Source: Flammeovirgaceae bacterium UBA5585
GTDB taxonomy: Bacteria > Bacteroidota > Bacteroidia > Cytophagales > Cyclobacteriaceae
Assembly (NCBI GenBank): GCA_002425185.1
Contig: DILT01000012.1
Span: 62,001 to 126,000 of the forward strand
Reading direction: 5' to 3'
Length of the DNA: 64,000 bases
This document shows positions 1 to 8,294 of the stretch, one piece after another. Below the pieces are notes generated by a model. The model saw only the letters and a program-made list of their open reading frames with translations. It was not told where the DNA came from and made no database searches. The first letter of the stretch is position 1; each line of letters starts with the position of its first letter. The translations under genes were made by a program, and so were the position numbers.

Positions 1-1
1 C

Positions 2-487
2 GAACAGATTGTGGTGAATAAGCAGATCAAACCGTCATCGATAAAAATTCGGGGACACAAATTTCAGTTCATATACCATAACCGTAACCATTACTTCGGG
101 GCGACTGCCTTATGGGTTGATAGTTTCAATAAGGCCAATTGTTCTGATCTTGAAAAGACATTCATTGACTGTCTGTATAAGCCGGACTATGCAGGTGGCA
201 TTAGTGAAATAGCTAAGGCGCTTTACAAGTCCCGAGAAAAAATTGATTACCACAAACTTTTGAATTATTGTGAACGCTTCCAGGCTCAGTCTGTAATTAA
301 ACGCCTCGGATTTCTCCTGGAGTCACTCCATATCAACAACCCAATATCCGGTGAACTTCGAGACATGATAACGCATACCTATATCCTGTTGGATCCTTCG
401 TACGAACAAAAAGGAAAGATGAATAGTACCTGGTACGTGCGCCAAAATATGGAGCTTTCCGATATTCAATCATCTATTTTTACTTGA
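2..487 (+). CDS. abiEi: AbiEi-type antitoxin, C-terminal part (cut by window start)
   Basis: The reading frame is open to the left edge, and a GTG at 11 is the first possible start seen. The AbiEi family normally begins with a winged-helix DNA-binding domain, which would lie outside the window. The visible part has the pattern of the AbiEi C-terminal domain (segment KPDYAGGISEIAKAL, then a helical region around YCERFQAQSVIKRLGFLLE). It ends one base before an AbiEii-like toxin gene, the usual type IV toxin-antitoxin order. By family knowledge AbiEi represses the operon and counteracts the toxin. The assignment rests on this pattern plus the neighbour. Confidence 0.75.
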   Translation, partial: EQIVVNKQIKPSSIKIRGHKFQFIYHNRNHYFGATALWVDSFNKANCSDLEKTFIDCLYKPDYAGGISEIAKALYKSREKIDYHKLLNYCERFQAQSVIKRLGFLLESLHINNPISGELRDMITHTYILLDPSYEQKGKMNSTWYVRQNMELSDIQSSIFT

Positions 488-488
488 A

Positions 489-1289
489 ATGATAACCCCA
501 AAAGAGCTGAGCGCAGCAGCCGCAAAATACAAACTGAAAGATACCCAGGTGGAAAAGGATTATGTCCTTTCCTGGATTCTTTATGGTATCTCAAAGAATG
601 AATTACTCTTCAAGAACCTTGCATTCAAGGGTGGCACGGTAATGAAGAAAATTTATTTTGAGGACTACAGGTTCTCCGAAGACCTTGACTTCACTTTACT
701 GGATGAAAAAATTACGAACGAGGGGTTACTCAAGGAGTTTGAGAAGGTCTATGCTTTTGCAAAACAGGAAGCAAACATCTCCCTTAAGTTGAAAGAGCAT
801 GGTGAACATGAAAGCGGAAGTCTCGTGTTTTATGTGAATTACGCAGGGCCGTTACAGGCAAACATCGACAGCCGCGACATTAAGATCGACATCACACGAG
901 GTGAAGTGCTGGAATTTGAAATTGAAACAAAGCAACTGATTATTACCTATTCCGATTTACCACCGGGTTCATTTTCGTTACAGTGTTATGCCCTTCCGGA
1001 AGTGCTTGTAGAAAAAATGGCTGCCTTAATGGGTCGTACGGAGCCGAGGGACCTTTACGACTTCTGGTACCTGACGGAGCACGATGGACTTAAACCGAAA
1101 GACTACAAGGGGGAGTTTGAGCGAAAAGCCGCCAACAAAAAACATAACCCTGCGCAACTGGAAGAAAAGGTATTGGCTAAGGAAAAGAATTTTAAAAGGG
1201 ACTGGGCGCGGAAGCTGGAAAATCAAATGGACGGACTGCCAAAATTTGATGATGTATTCAGAGAATCAAAAAGAAACCTTAAGTTTTAG
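489..1289 (+). CDS. abiEii: AbiEii/AbiGii-type nucleotidyltransferase toxin
   Basis: The 266-aa protein has the signature of the AbiEii/AbiGii family: FKGGTVMKKIYF followed by RFSEDLDFTLL. These supply the GG(S/T) and DxD-type metal- and NTP-binding residues of a DNA polymerase beta-like nucleotidyltransferase. The length fits the family. Family members transfer nucleotides and stop growth, and AbiE pairs can abort phage infection. It starts 1 bp after the antitoxin stop, so the two are probably co-transcribed. Its stop lies 3 bp before the next gene, which also encodes a nucleotidyltransferase. Confidence 0.88.
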   Translation: MITPKELSAAAAKYKLKDTQVEKDYVLSWILYGISKNELLFKNLAFKGGTVMKKIYFEDYRFSEDLDFTLLDEKITNEGLLKEFEKVYAFAKQEANISLKLKEHGEHESGSLVFYVNYAGPLQANIDSRDIKIDITRGEVLEFEIETKQLIITYSDLPPGSFSLQCYALPEVLVEKMAALMGRTEPRDLYDFWYLTEHDGLKPKDYKGEFERKAANKKHNPAQLEEKVLAKEKNFKRDWARKLENQMDGLPKFDDVFRESKRNLKF

Positions 1290-1292
1290 TGT

Positions 1293-2150
1293 ATGAAAAC
1301 CTCCCTTTCACATCTTCCAGAAAACAAACGATACGAGATTCATCGTATCGCGGAGATCATCCGTGATGTTGTTAACCCGGAGAAGATCATCCTGTTCGGG
1401 AGCCATGCGAAGGGTACGCATGTGGAGCACCGCTATCAAACTAAAGACGGCATTATTCACGAGTATATCAGCGATTACGATTTTCTCGTGGTGACCAAGG
1501 ATAACCAGGAGAAGACCTACGTGCAGGAAAGCAAGATCATGGACAGGGTGGATCATTTCAACCCACCTGTGAACCTTGAGATACATGAGATCGACTATAT
1601 CAACGAAGGGCTTGGCTGGGGACAATATTTCTTTGCTGATATAGTGAAGGAAGGAATTTTACTTTACGATTCCGGCAAGGTAGACTTTGTCGAGCCGCGT
1701 ATTTTGACAGCGGATGAAGAAAAGGAAAAAGCTCAACGATATTTCGATTTGTGGTTTCCAATAAGTTCCGGATTTTTAGAAGGGGTAAGATTCTATTTGT
1801 CCAAAGGCGAGTTGAAGATCGGTGCCTTTAACTTGCATCAGGCTGCTGAAAGCCTATACTATTCCTTACTATTGGTTTTTACTGGCTACAAACCTAAGAC
1901 ACACAACCTTTGGAAACTGCGGAAAAAGACTAAGGCCTATTCGGACGAATTGTTTCTAGTTTTTAAGGCAGAGACCGATAAGCAAGAAGAATACTTATTT
2001 GATTTACTGAAGCGAGGTTATGTAGAAGCGCGATACAAACAAGATCAGTATAATATCACAAAGGATGAACTTGCCGAGTTGATCAATCGGGTGGAACTAA
2101 TGGCATCTATTGTTGGAAGAATATGCAAGGAGAAAATAGCCTCATTGTAG
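1293..2150 (+). CDS. Nucleotidyltransferase (MNT) and HEPN domain fusion protein
   Basis: Residues about 25-75 carry a minimal-nucleotidyltransferase core (KIILFGSHAKG, then SDYDFLVVT, giving the GS...D.D pattern). The C-terminal half looks like a HEPN domain (FNLHQAAESLYYSLLL followed by TGYKPKTHNL). In HEPN/MNT toxin-antitoxin pairs the HEPN part is often an RNase toxin and the MNT part AMPylates and silences it; here both are in one 285-aa chain. No clear RxxxxH HEPN RNase motif is evident, so RNase activity is uncertain. It follows the AbiE pair in the same orientation and may share its transcript. Confidence 0.78.
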   Translation: MKTSLSHLPENKRYEIHRIAEIIRDVVNPEKIILFGSHAKGTHVEHRYQTKDGIIHEYISDYDFLVVTKDNQEKTYVQESKIMDRVDHFNPPVNLEIHEIDYINEGLGWGQYFFADIVKEGILLYDSGKVDFVEPRILTADEEKEKAQRYFDLWFPISSGFLEGVRFYLSKGELKIGAFNLHQAAESLYYSLLLVFTGYKPKTHNLWKLRKKTKAYSDELFLVFKAETDKQEEYLFDLLKRGYVEARYKQDQYNITKDELAELINRVELMASIVGRICKEKIASL

Positions 2151-2154
2151 GTCA

Positions 2155-2655
2155 CTATTTTTCCTGATACAGATTTTTGCTTTTTCCGGGCCTTATTTTC
2201 CTAAGCGCTTTGCCATTTACAAGAAGTAACAGGACTCCAGAAGTCTCTGCACTCCGCAGTTTGATATTGAATTGCTTTTCACACTGTTCCATCACTTCGC
2301 TGACAGATCTTGGACTTTTGAAGAAGCCTTCCTCAAAGAGCTTTTTGATATGGCGAGTCACTCCAGACTTCCTAATTTTTCCTCTCTTTAAATTCGTGTT
2401 GAACTTAAAATCATAGGGGAAATCAAGTAGTTTAGATGGAGTTATCCCGAAGGCTAAGGCAATCGCTTTTAGCGTATGAAGTTGCGGGCTTTCATGTCCA
2501 TTTTCAATCGCAGAAATCTGCGCCTCACTTACGGATGAAATAGCTGCCAGATCATTCTGTGCCCAGGCCAATTTCTCGCGTAGTTCCTTTACTCTCTTGC
2601 CAAAAGCCGCTTGGTATTTTAAGTCTCGTTTTTCCTTATGTTCGCGTTTTCCCAC
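2155..2655 (-). CDS. XRE-family helix-turn-helix regulator
   Basis: Residues about 15-75 form a Cro/CI-type HTH (FGKRVKELREKLAWAQNDLA, then SEAQISAIENG and LKAIALAFGI). The remaining 90 residues are basic and unrecognised, and could bind a ligand or partner. It is convergent with the MNT-HEPN gene with only 4 bp between stops and no visible terminator. It may control neighbouring toxin-antitoxin genes, but nothing in the sequence proves this. Confidence 0.8.
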   Translation of the reverse strand: MGKREHKEKRDLKYQAAFGKRVKELREKLAWAQNDLAAISSVSEAQISAIENGHESPQLHTLKAIALAFGITPSKLLDFPYDFKFNTNLKRGKIRKSGVTRHIKKLFEEGFFKSPRSVSEVMEQCEKQFNIKLRSAETSGVLLLLVNGKALRKIRPGKSKNLYQEK

Positions 2656-3065
2656 GCAAACAAATTGGGCCGATCAAACGATTAAATACTTCAAGTTTTC
2701 CGAATTAGAAATATCTTAGTTATATTTGATTTCGGCTGACGCCAGCCGTCCCATCTCATTTACTGACGCCTGAGAAACAGAAGGAAATGAGAAATGGGAA
2801 CCGCTTCCAAAATATTCACCGCATTAAGTGCGGGTGCTCACTGCTTATTGGCTTACCCGGGCATTTTCTCAGGCCTCAGTAATGACGGTAAGCAAAGCCC
2901 CGCACTTATTTTTACCCCCGTTGCTACTCCCAGGTATGGGTGTTCAAGCAATTTTGCTATTTTTGAAAGTACCTCTTCCACTAACGTATTTCACGAGGAG
3001 CCCATGTTGTCCATGCCCTTTGATCGGGGCGTGGACTTTTATTTTCAACCAACCTTTCCGCTGTC
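2656..3065. other. Intergenic region with two inverted repeats
   Basis: These 410 bases carry no convincing gene. A perfect 6-bp hairpin lies at 2733-2748 (CGGCTG, loop ACGC, CAGCCG). Next to it is an imperfect inverted repeat (2750-2761 against 2785-2798). Neither is followed by a T-run. The region separates the start of the minus-strand XRE gene from the ECF sigma gene and should hold both promoters. An open frame at 2794-3069 has no recognisable protein pattern. Confidence 0.4.
3019..3047 (+). promoter_or_regulatory. Possible Bacteroidota-type promoter of the sigma-factor gene
   Basis: TTTG at 3019-3022 and TATTTTCA at 3040-3047 resemble the Bacteroidota -33 (TTTG) and -7 (TAnnTTTG) boxes. 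The spacing is 17 bases, close to the usual 19 or so. The -7 box differs from consensus at its last two bases. It lies directly upstream of the ATG at 3066. Confidence 0.3.
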
Positions 3066-3632
3066 ATGAATCCGTACCACAACCATATGGATACGGAATT
3101 GGTAGACCTGCTCAGGCAGGGCAATCAGCAAGCGTTTGAGGTAATCTACCGAAGGTATGCGAAGGAACTCTTTGGTTACGCGCTCAGAAAGATCAAAGTA
3201 CGGGAAGATTGTGAGGAGATCGTTCACGATGTGTTTGAGTCGCTGTGGAAACGCAAAGAGGAATTGATAATCGTTTCACTCCGGCACTACCTGCTTACGT
3301 CCGTGCGCTATGTGGTGATCCGTTACTTCAGCCACCGTGAAGTGAAGCGTAAGTTTGCCGAGCATTACCAGGTGTTTGAAGCCGTGTATGACGCGATGGA
3401 TGAAAAACAGCAACACGATCCCCAAGCCGTTCTTGCCCTCCTCTTGCGGCATATACACGACTTGCCCGACCGTTGCCAGGAGGCCATCCGTTTACGGATC
3501 ACTGAGAACCTGTCCAATGGGGAAATTGCCAGGCGCATGAACATCAATAAAGGCACTGTACAGCTCTATATTTCCAAGGCCTTCGGCCATCTGCGCGGCT
3601 CTTACGACAAGATTTTTAAGCCCGCGGAATAA
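3066..3632 (+). CDS. ECF RNA polymerase sigma-70 factor
   Basis: The 188-aa protein has the two-domain layout of ECF sigma factors. Region 2 includes AFEVIYRRYAKELFGYALRK and EEIVHDVFESLWKRK. Region 4 includes LPDRCQEAIRLRI, then NGEIARRMNINKGTVQLYISKA, the -35-recognition helix-turn-helix. It is followed by FecR, SusC and SusD genes, the standard Bacteroidota cell-surface-signalling order. The substrate-loaded transporter signals through FecR to release the sigma factor. The FecR gene begins 129 bp downstream. Confidence 0.93.
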   Translation: MNPYHNHMDTELVDLLRQGNQQAFEVIYRRYAKELFGYALRKIKVREDCEEIVHDVFESLWKRKEELIIVSLRHYLLTSVRYVVIRYFSHREVKRKFAEHYQVFEAVYDAMDEKQQHDPQAVLALLLRHIHDLPDRCQEAIRLRITENLSNGEIARRMNINKGTVQLYISKAFGHLRGSYDKIFKPAE

Positions 3633-3761
3633 TATTTTTCGCAATTCCTTCGCGGGGCAGCCGCTTCCACTATATGAAGCCCCGAATACGGTCACTTTGT
3701 AATATAAAGAGGCAATCCCTTTTCTTAAATTAGTAGACACGTTACAAAAACCACGGTTGCC

Positions 3762-4727
3762 ATGGAAAAAACAGACTTTGACCTGCTCATGGAGCGCTAC
3801 GTTACCGGGAAAGTATCCGACCAGGAACGCGTAAAGATAGAGGCGTGGCTGGACGCAATGGGCGCGGAAGACAATACTGAACTGGACCTAACAAAGGAAG
3901 AAGAAGACCGCATCTTCAGGAAACTGACCGACAGCCTCACTACCGTTGAAGACATGGCAGCGCTAAAGCCCAAAAGAAAAATACGGGCCGACCAATGGAT
4001 GATCAGGATCGCTGCATCCCTGGTTATTTTATCACTTGTATCGTACGTTGTCTGGTACTATGCGGCTCCCCGTGAGAATCAGCTTGAGGTGGTTTCCAAA
4101 AATGGCGTGGAAAAGATCATCCTCAATGACGGGTCGTTGGTATGGCTTAGAGGCGAAAGCAAAGTGATGTATTATGAAAAGCCGGACGAGCGAGCGCGCT
4201 ATACCACGTTCGAAGGTGAAGCCTTGTTTGAAGTGGCAAAAGATGAAAGCCACCCATTCATCGTGCAATGCGGTGATGTAAAAGTGAGGGTACTGGGTAC
4301 AAGTTTCAGTATTAGAACAACAGTTGACCAGGTGGAACTGACTGTACTTACCGGCAAGGTAAACTTATCGTCAGCCGCGAACAGTGAGGGAATCGATGTC
4401 TTGCCCCAGGAAAAAGTTATCTACAAAAGCAACGGAGAGTTTGAGAAGTTGACCACGAACGAACAGGAGATCACTTCCATTACTGAGAACACGGACTACA
4501 ACATGCAGTTCACTAACATTGGAATGGGTGAAGTTGTTGACCGCCTGGAAAGTAAATTCAATGTGTCGATAAAACTTTCCAACAAGAGTATCCGGAATTG
4601 CAAGATCACGATGGATTTTACCGATCAGTCATTGGAAAAATCCTTGCAGTTGATCACAGAGGTACTGGATGTAACGTACTCCGTAAAGGACAAAACGGTA
4701 ACGATTACCGGCACAGGATGTAAGTAA
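3762..4727 (+). CDS. FecR-family anti-sigma factor
   Basis: The 321-aa protein has a short cytoplasmic N-terminus, one transmembrane helix near residues 90-108 (MIRIAASLVILSLVSYVVWY), a periplasmic FecR domain (NGVEKIILNDGSLVWLRGES, then ARYTTFEGEALFEVAKD) and a C-terminal DUF4974-like domain (NIGMGEVVDRLESKFNV). In this family the N-terminus holds the sigma factor and the periplasmic part reads the N-terminal STN domain of the partner TonB-dependent transporter. Here the partner is the SusC-like gene immediately downstream. Confidence 0.93.
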   Translation: MEKTDFDLLMERYVTGKVSDQERVKIEAWLDAMGAEDNTELDLTKEEEDRIFRKLTDSLTTVEDMAALKPKRKIRADQWMIRIAASLVILSLVSYVVWYYAAPRENQLEVVSKNGVEKIILNDGSLVWLRGESKVMYYEKPDERARYTTFEGEALFEVAKDESHPFIVQCGDVKVRVLGTSFSIRTTVDQVELTVLTGKVNLSSAANSEGIDVLPQEKVIYKSNGEFEKLTTNEQEITSITENTDYNMQFTNIGMGEVVDRLESKFNVSIKLSNKSIRNCKITMDFTDQSLEKSLQLITEVLDVTYSVKDKTVTITGTGCK

Positions 4728-4787
4728 GAACCTAAACCTGATTAACCATGAACACTACCATTCTTTTCGATTCGACATAAAATGGAA

Positions 4788-4812
4788 ACAGGAGTGATTC
4801 GACCACTCCTGT
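4788..4812. promoter_or_regulatory. Perfect 9-bp hairpin between fecR and susC genes
   Basis: ACAGGAGTG and CACTCCTGT form a perfect stem with a 7-base loop, inside the 202-bp gap between the FecR stop and the SusC start. It is not followed by a T-run, so it could be an attenuator, an operator or an mRNA-processing/stability element. Bacteroidota SusC genes often have their own control in this gap, which supports a regulatory role by inference. Confidence 0.45.
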
Positions 4813-4929
4813 CTGGTCCCCCAGTCAAAACACAACCCTTGCCGGGGTTTAGTTTGCCCACCAAAAGGCGGGTACGAGGGTGCTTTGTCTTATTTCAAAT
4901 ACAGAAACAGAACAAAACCAATTCAATTT

Positions 4930-7900
4930 ATGAAAAAAAGTTTTACCGCAAAACTTTGGAAGGTTATGAGAATATGTGCGGTACAGGCAGTAATAGCCAT
5001 TACCTTATGCGGAGTAACGTTAGCCCATCCGAACTACGCACAAGTGTTGGATAGAGAAATATCCATCACCATAATCGATTTGCCTTTCGAAAAAGCACTG
5101 AATGAAATTGAACAAGTTGCCAAAGTAAAATTCGGCTACAGTATCAATCAGTTTCAGGATGAACCGAATGTTTCTCTTTCTATCGAGAAGAAAACACTTC
5201 GTGATGTACTTGATGAGTTGCTTACTCCGCGCAAGATCCGGTACAAAGTGCATGAGAAAGAAGCCGCCATCACACTTAAGAAAATCACCATTGAAACTGA
5301 AAAAGATCAATCATCCATTCACGATGGCTCTAATGGTTCCGCTCAACACCAGGCGCTGATCCAGGTAACCGGTACCGTTACGGAAGCCTCTACACGGACT
5401 CCGATGGCAGGTGTAAACGTGATTGTGAAAGGAACAACCAATGGCACTACAACAGATGCTGCAGGACGTTACAGTCTTGGAGCTGAAAACAATGATGTGC
5501 TTATCTTTTCATTTATTGGCTATGCCTCACTTGAAATTCCGGTGAATGGAAGGACCGTGATCGATGTAGTTATGACAGAAGATGTTTTGAGCCTGGGCGA
5601 AGTGATAGTCAATGCCGGTTACTGGGAAGTAAAAGATCAGGAGCGGACGGGAAATATCGCTCGTGTGACCTCCGAGGAAATTCAAAGGCAGCCGGTCAGC
5701 AACCCGCTTCAGGCTTTACAGGGAAGGATGGCGGGTGTACAGGTAATTCAAAATACCGGTGTGCCAGGAGGAGGTTTCAAAATTCAAATTCGGGGTCAGA
5801 ACAGTTTGCGGTCGGATGGCAATGATCCCTTGTATGTTATTGATGGAGTTCCGTTCACGCCTGTTTCCCTGACCTCCACCGCGATCAGCGGCACGATCAT
5901 CAAAGAAGGCAATCCCCTGACGGCTATCAACCCGGCCGATATTGAGAGCATTGAAATTCTGAAAGATGCGGACGCTACATCCATCTACGGTTCACGCGGT
6001 GCCAATGGTGTGGTGCTGATTACGACAAAACGCGGACAGGCGGGCAGAACGAGATTTCAATTGAACTTCTCGCAAGGCGTTGGTAAGGTTGGCAATTACC
6101 TCGACCTGCTCAATACCCAACAACATGTAGGGATGCGTAGAGAGGCACTTCAGAACGATGGCCTGTGGCCATTACCGGACTTCCTTCAATCCTACGTGCC
6201 GGATGTTTTCCTTTGGGATACTACGCGGTACACAAACTGGCAAAAGGAGTTGGTTGGAGGAACTGCCAATACAACCAACGCGCAGTTCTCCGTTTCAGGC
6301 GGGAGCGAAAACACGCAATTTTCTGTCGGAGGAGGTTATTACCGTGAGACTACTGTATTTCCGGGAGACTTTAACTTTCAACGTCTTTCTGGCAGCCTGA
6401 GCTTGAACCACACCTCTGACAACCGGAAGTTCAAGACATCTATTGCAGTGAACTATTCGGGCAGTGCCAATAATTTACTCTCGCAGGACCTGACCAGCAT
6501 AGCTGTGACACTTCCACCCAATGCTCCTGCGCTGTACGATGAAAATGGAAACATCAATTGGAACTGGCAGAATGACCTTATGCAAAATCCGCTGAGATAT
6601 GTCAGGAAAAAATATGTTAACAATACCGATAACCTTATCACCAATGCTTCCTTCAGCTATGAAATGATAACCGGACTTCGGCTGAAGACAAATGTTGGAT
6701 ACACCAGCATGATCGTGAAAGAACTCTCCACAAATCCACTAAGCGCCATCCCGCCACAATTCCTTGCACCAGGACTAACGGGCTCTTCCAACTTTGGTGA
6801 CAGCTACTACAAAACATGGATAATCGAACCGCAAGCCGACTATACGAGAACCGTTGGAGACGGGATACTGACGATTCTTGCGGGCGGAACATTGCAGGAA
6901 TCCGTCCAGCAAGGTGAAACCATCTCGGCCCGAGGATATACTTCGGACGCACTATTAGAGAATATCCGCTCGGCCACGAGCATTGACATCATCAATTCAG
7001 CCTATTCCCAATACAGGTATGCGGCATTGTTTGGCCGGGTAAACTATGTGTGGAAGGAAAAATACATCGTCAACCTGACAGGCAGGCGTGATGGTTCCAG
7101 CAGGTTTGGGCCAGGCAGGCAATTCGGGAACTTTGGAGCGGCAGGTGCTGCATGGATATTCTCCAATGAGAAGTTTGTCAAAAGCAATCTTTCGTTCATC
7201 AGTTTCGGTAAACTGCGCACTAGCTATGGAACTACCGGAAGTGACGCCATCGGGAACTACCAATATCTCAATACATTTTCGTCCACTGTTTACCCGTACA
7301 ATGGTTCGAGTGGCCTCGTGCTGACGCGCCTGGACAATCCTGATTATTCATGGGAAACGAACCGGAAGTTTGAAAGCGGAATTGAACTTGGTTTCATCAA
7401 AGACCGCATACTGTTTTCGGCCAGCCGGTACTACAATGAATCTTCTAATCAACTGGTAGGTTTACCGTTACCCGTTGTTACCGGACAGTCGAGCATACAA
7501 TACAACCTACCTGCAACGGTGGTCAACAAGGGCTGGGAGTTTCAACTTACCACGGCCAATGTAAAGCGTGACAATTTCAAATGGACAACAACCGTCAACA
7601 TTACACTGCCACGGAACGAACTTACGGAATTTCCCAACCTGGAAGCTTTTCCTGCATACCGTAATCAATACAAAATCGGAGAATCAATATTCATCAGGAA
7701 AACGCTTAGGTCAACAGGGGTTGATCCAACAACTGGCTTGTATACGTTCGAGGACATAGATGGTGACGGGAATATTTCGGTGATTAATGATGGTCTATTC
7801 TTAAAGGAAGTGTCGCAGCGATATTTTGGTGGCTTGGGCAACAGTATTTCAATTCATGGCTTACAGGTTGACTTTCTGTTCCAATTCGTCAAGCAAACGG

Positions 7901-8289
7901 GATACAATTATATCAACTCATTCACGGTGCCGGGTGATTTTTCAAACCAACCTGCAGTTGTAACTGCGCGCTGGCAGAATTCCGGTGATCAAACCGGCAT
8001 CCAGCAATACACAGTTATTGGTCCGGGTACCGGGACATTTATCAATCAGAAATTCTCCGACAAGGCAATATCGGACGCCTCATTCATCCGGCTTAAGAAT
8101 GTATCCGTATCATGGCAGTTTCCATCCGCTGTATTGAAAAAAGTAAGGATGCAAAACGCCAGGTTGTATTTGCAGGGACAAAATCTTCTGACCATAACGA
8201 ACTACTTGGGGATGGATCCTGAGAACCAAAACGTCTCTTTCCTTCCCCCACTCAGAATGGTCAGCCTAGGTGCACAGATAACATTTTAA
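4930..8289 (+). CDS. SusC/RagA-type TonB-dependent outer-membrane transporter with STN domain
   Basis: The ATG at 4930 is chosen over an in-frame TTG at 4885 because it puts a signal peptide at the N-terminus (KLWKVMRICAVQAVIAITL). The order is: secretin/TonB short N-terminal (STN) signalling domain (ISITIIDLPFEKALNEIEQV), carboxypeptidase-like beta-sandwich (VTGTVTEASTRTPMAGVNV), plug (LQALQGRMAGVQVIQNTG, DPLYVIDGVPF, EILKDADATSIYGSRGANG) and a C-terminal beta barrel ending in F. The length, 1119 aa, is normal for the family. The STN domain matches the presence of an upstream FecR/sigma pair. The substrate is unknown; the downstream protease and thioredoxin genes could suggest peptides. Confidence 0.95.
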   Translation: MKKSFTAKLWKVMRICAVQAVIAITLCGVTLAHPNYAQVLDREISITIIDLPFEKALNEIEQVAKVKFGYSINQFQDEPNVSLSIEKKTLRDVLDELLTPRKIRYKVHEKEAAITLKKITIETEKDQSSIHDGSNGSAQHQALIQVTGTVTEASTRTPMAGVNVIVKGTTNGTTTDAAGRYSLGAENNDVLIFSFIGYASLEIPVNGRTVIDVVMTEDVLSLGEVIVNAGYWEVKDQERTGNIARVTSEEIQRQPVSNPLQALQGRMAGVQVIQNTGVPGGGFKIQIRGQNSLRSDGNDPLYVIDGVPFTPVSLTSTAISGTIIKEGNPLTAINPADIESIEILKDADATSIYGSRGANGVVLITTKRGQAGRTRFQLNFSQGVGKVGNYLDLLNTQQHVGMRREALQNDGLWPLPDFLQSYVPDVFLWDTTRYTNWQKELVGGTANTTNAQFSVSGGSENTQFSVGGGYYRETTVFPGDFNFQRLSGSLSLNHTSDNRKFKTSIAVNYSGSANNLLSQDLTSIAVTLPPNAPALYDENGNINWNWQNDLMQNPLRYVRKKYVNNTDNLITNASFSYEMITGLRLKTNVGYTSMIVKELSTNPLSAIPPQFLAPGLTGSSNFGDSYYKTWIIEPQADYTRTVGDGILTILAGGTLQESVQQGETISARGYTSDALLENIRSATSIDIINSAYSQYRYAALFGRVNYVWKEKYIVNLTGRRDGSSRFGPGRQFGNFGAAGAAWIFSNEKFVKSNLSFISFGKLRTSYGTTGSDAIGNYQYLNTFSSTVYPYNGSSGLVLTRLDNPDYSWETNRKFESGIELGFIKDRILFSASRYYNESSNQLVGLPLPVVTGQSSIQYNLPATVVNKGWEFQLTTANVKRDNFKWTTTVNITLPRNELTEFPNLEAFPAYRNQYKIGESIFIRKTLRSTGVDPTTGLYTFEDIDGDGNISVINDGLFLKEVSQRYFGGLGNSISIHGLQVDFLFQFVKQTGYNYINSFTVPGDFSNQPAVVTARWQNSGDQTGIQQYTVIGPGTGTFINQKFSDKAISDASFIRLKNVSVSWQFPSAVLKKVRMQNARLYLQGQNLLTITNYLGMDPENQNVSFLPPLRMVSLGAQITF

Positions 8290-8294
8290 AAAAC

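Noticed and set aside
2794..3069. Open frame of 91 codons before the sigma gene
   Set aside because: The translation has no domain-like or signal pattern and a second overlapping frame of similar length exists; the region fits a promoter gap better.
4782..5054. Open frame of 90 codons between fecR and susC
   Set aside because: It overlaps the signal peptide and STN start of the SusC-like gene in another frame and has no protein-like pattern.
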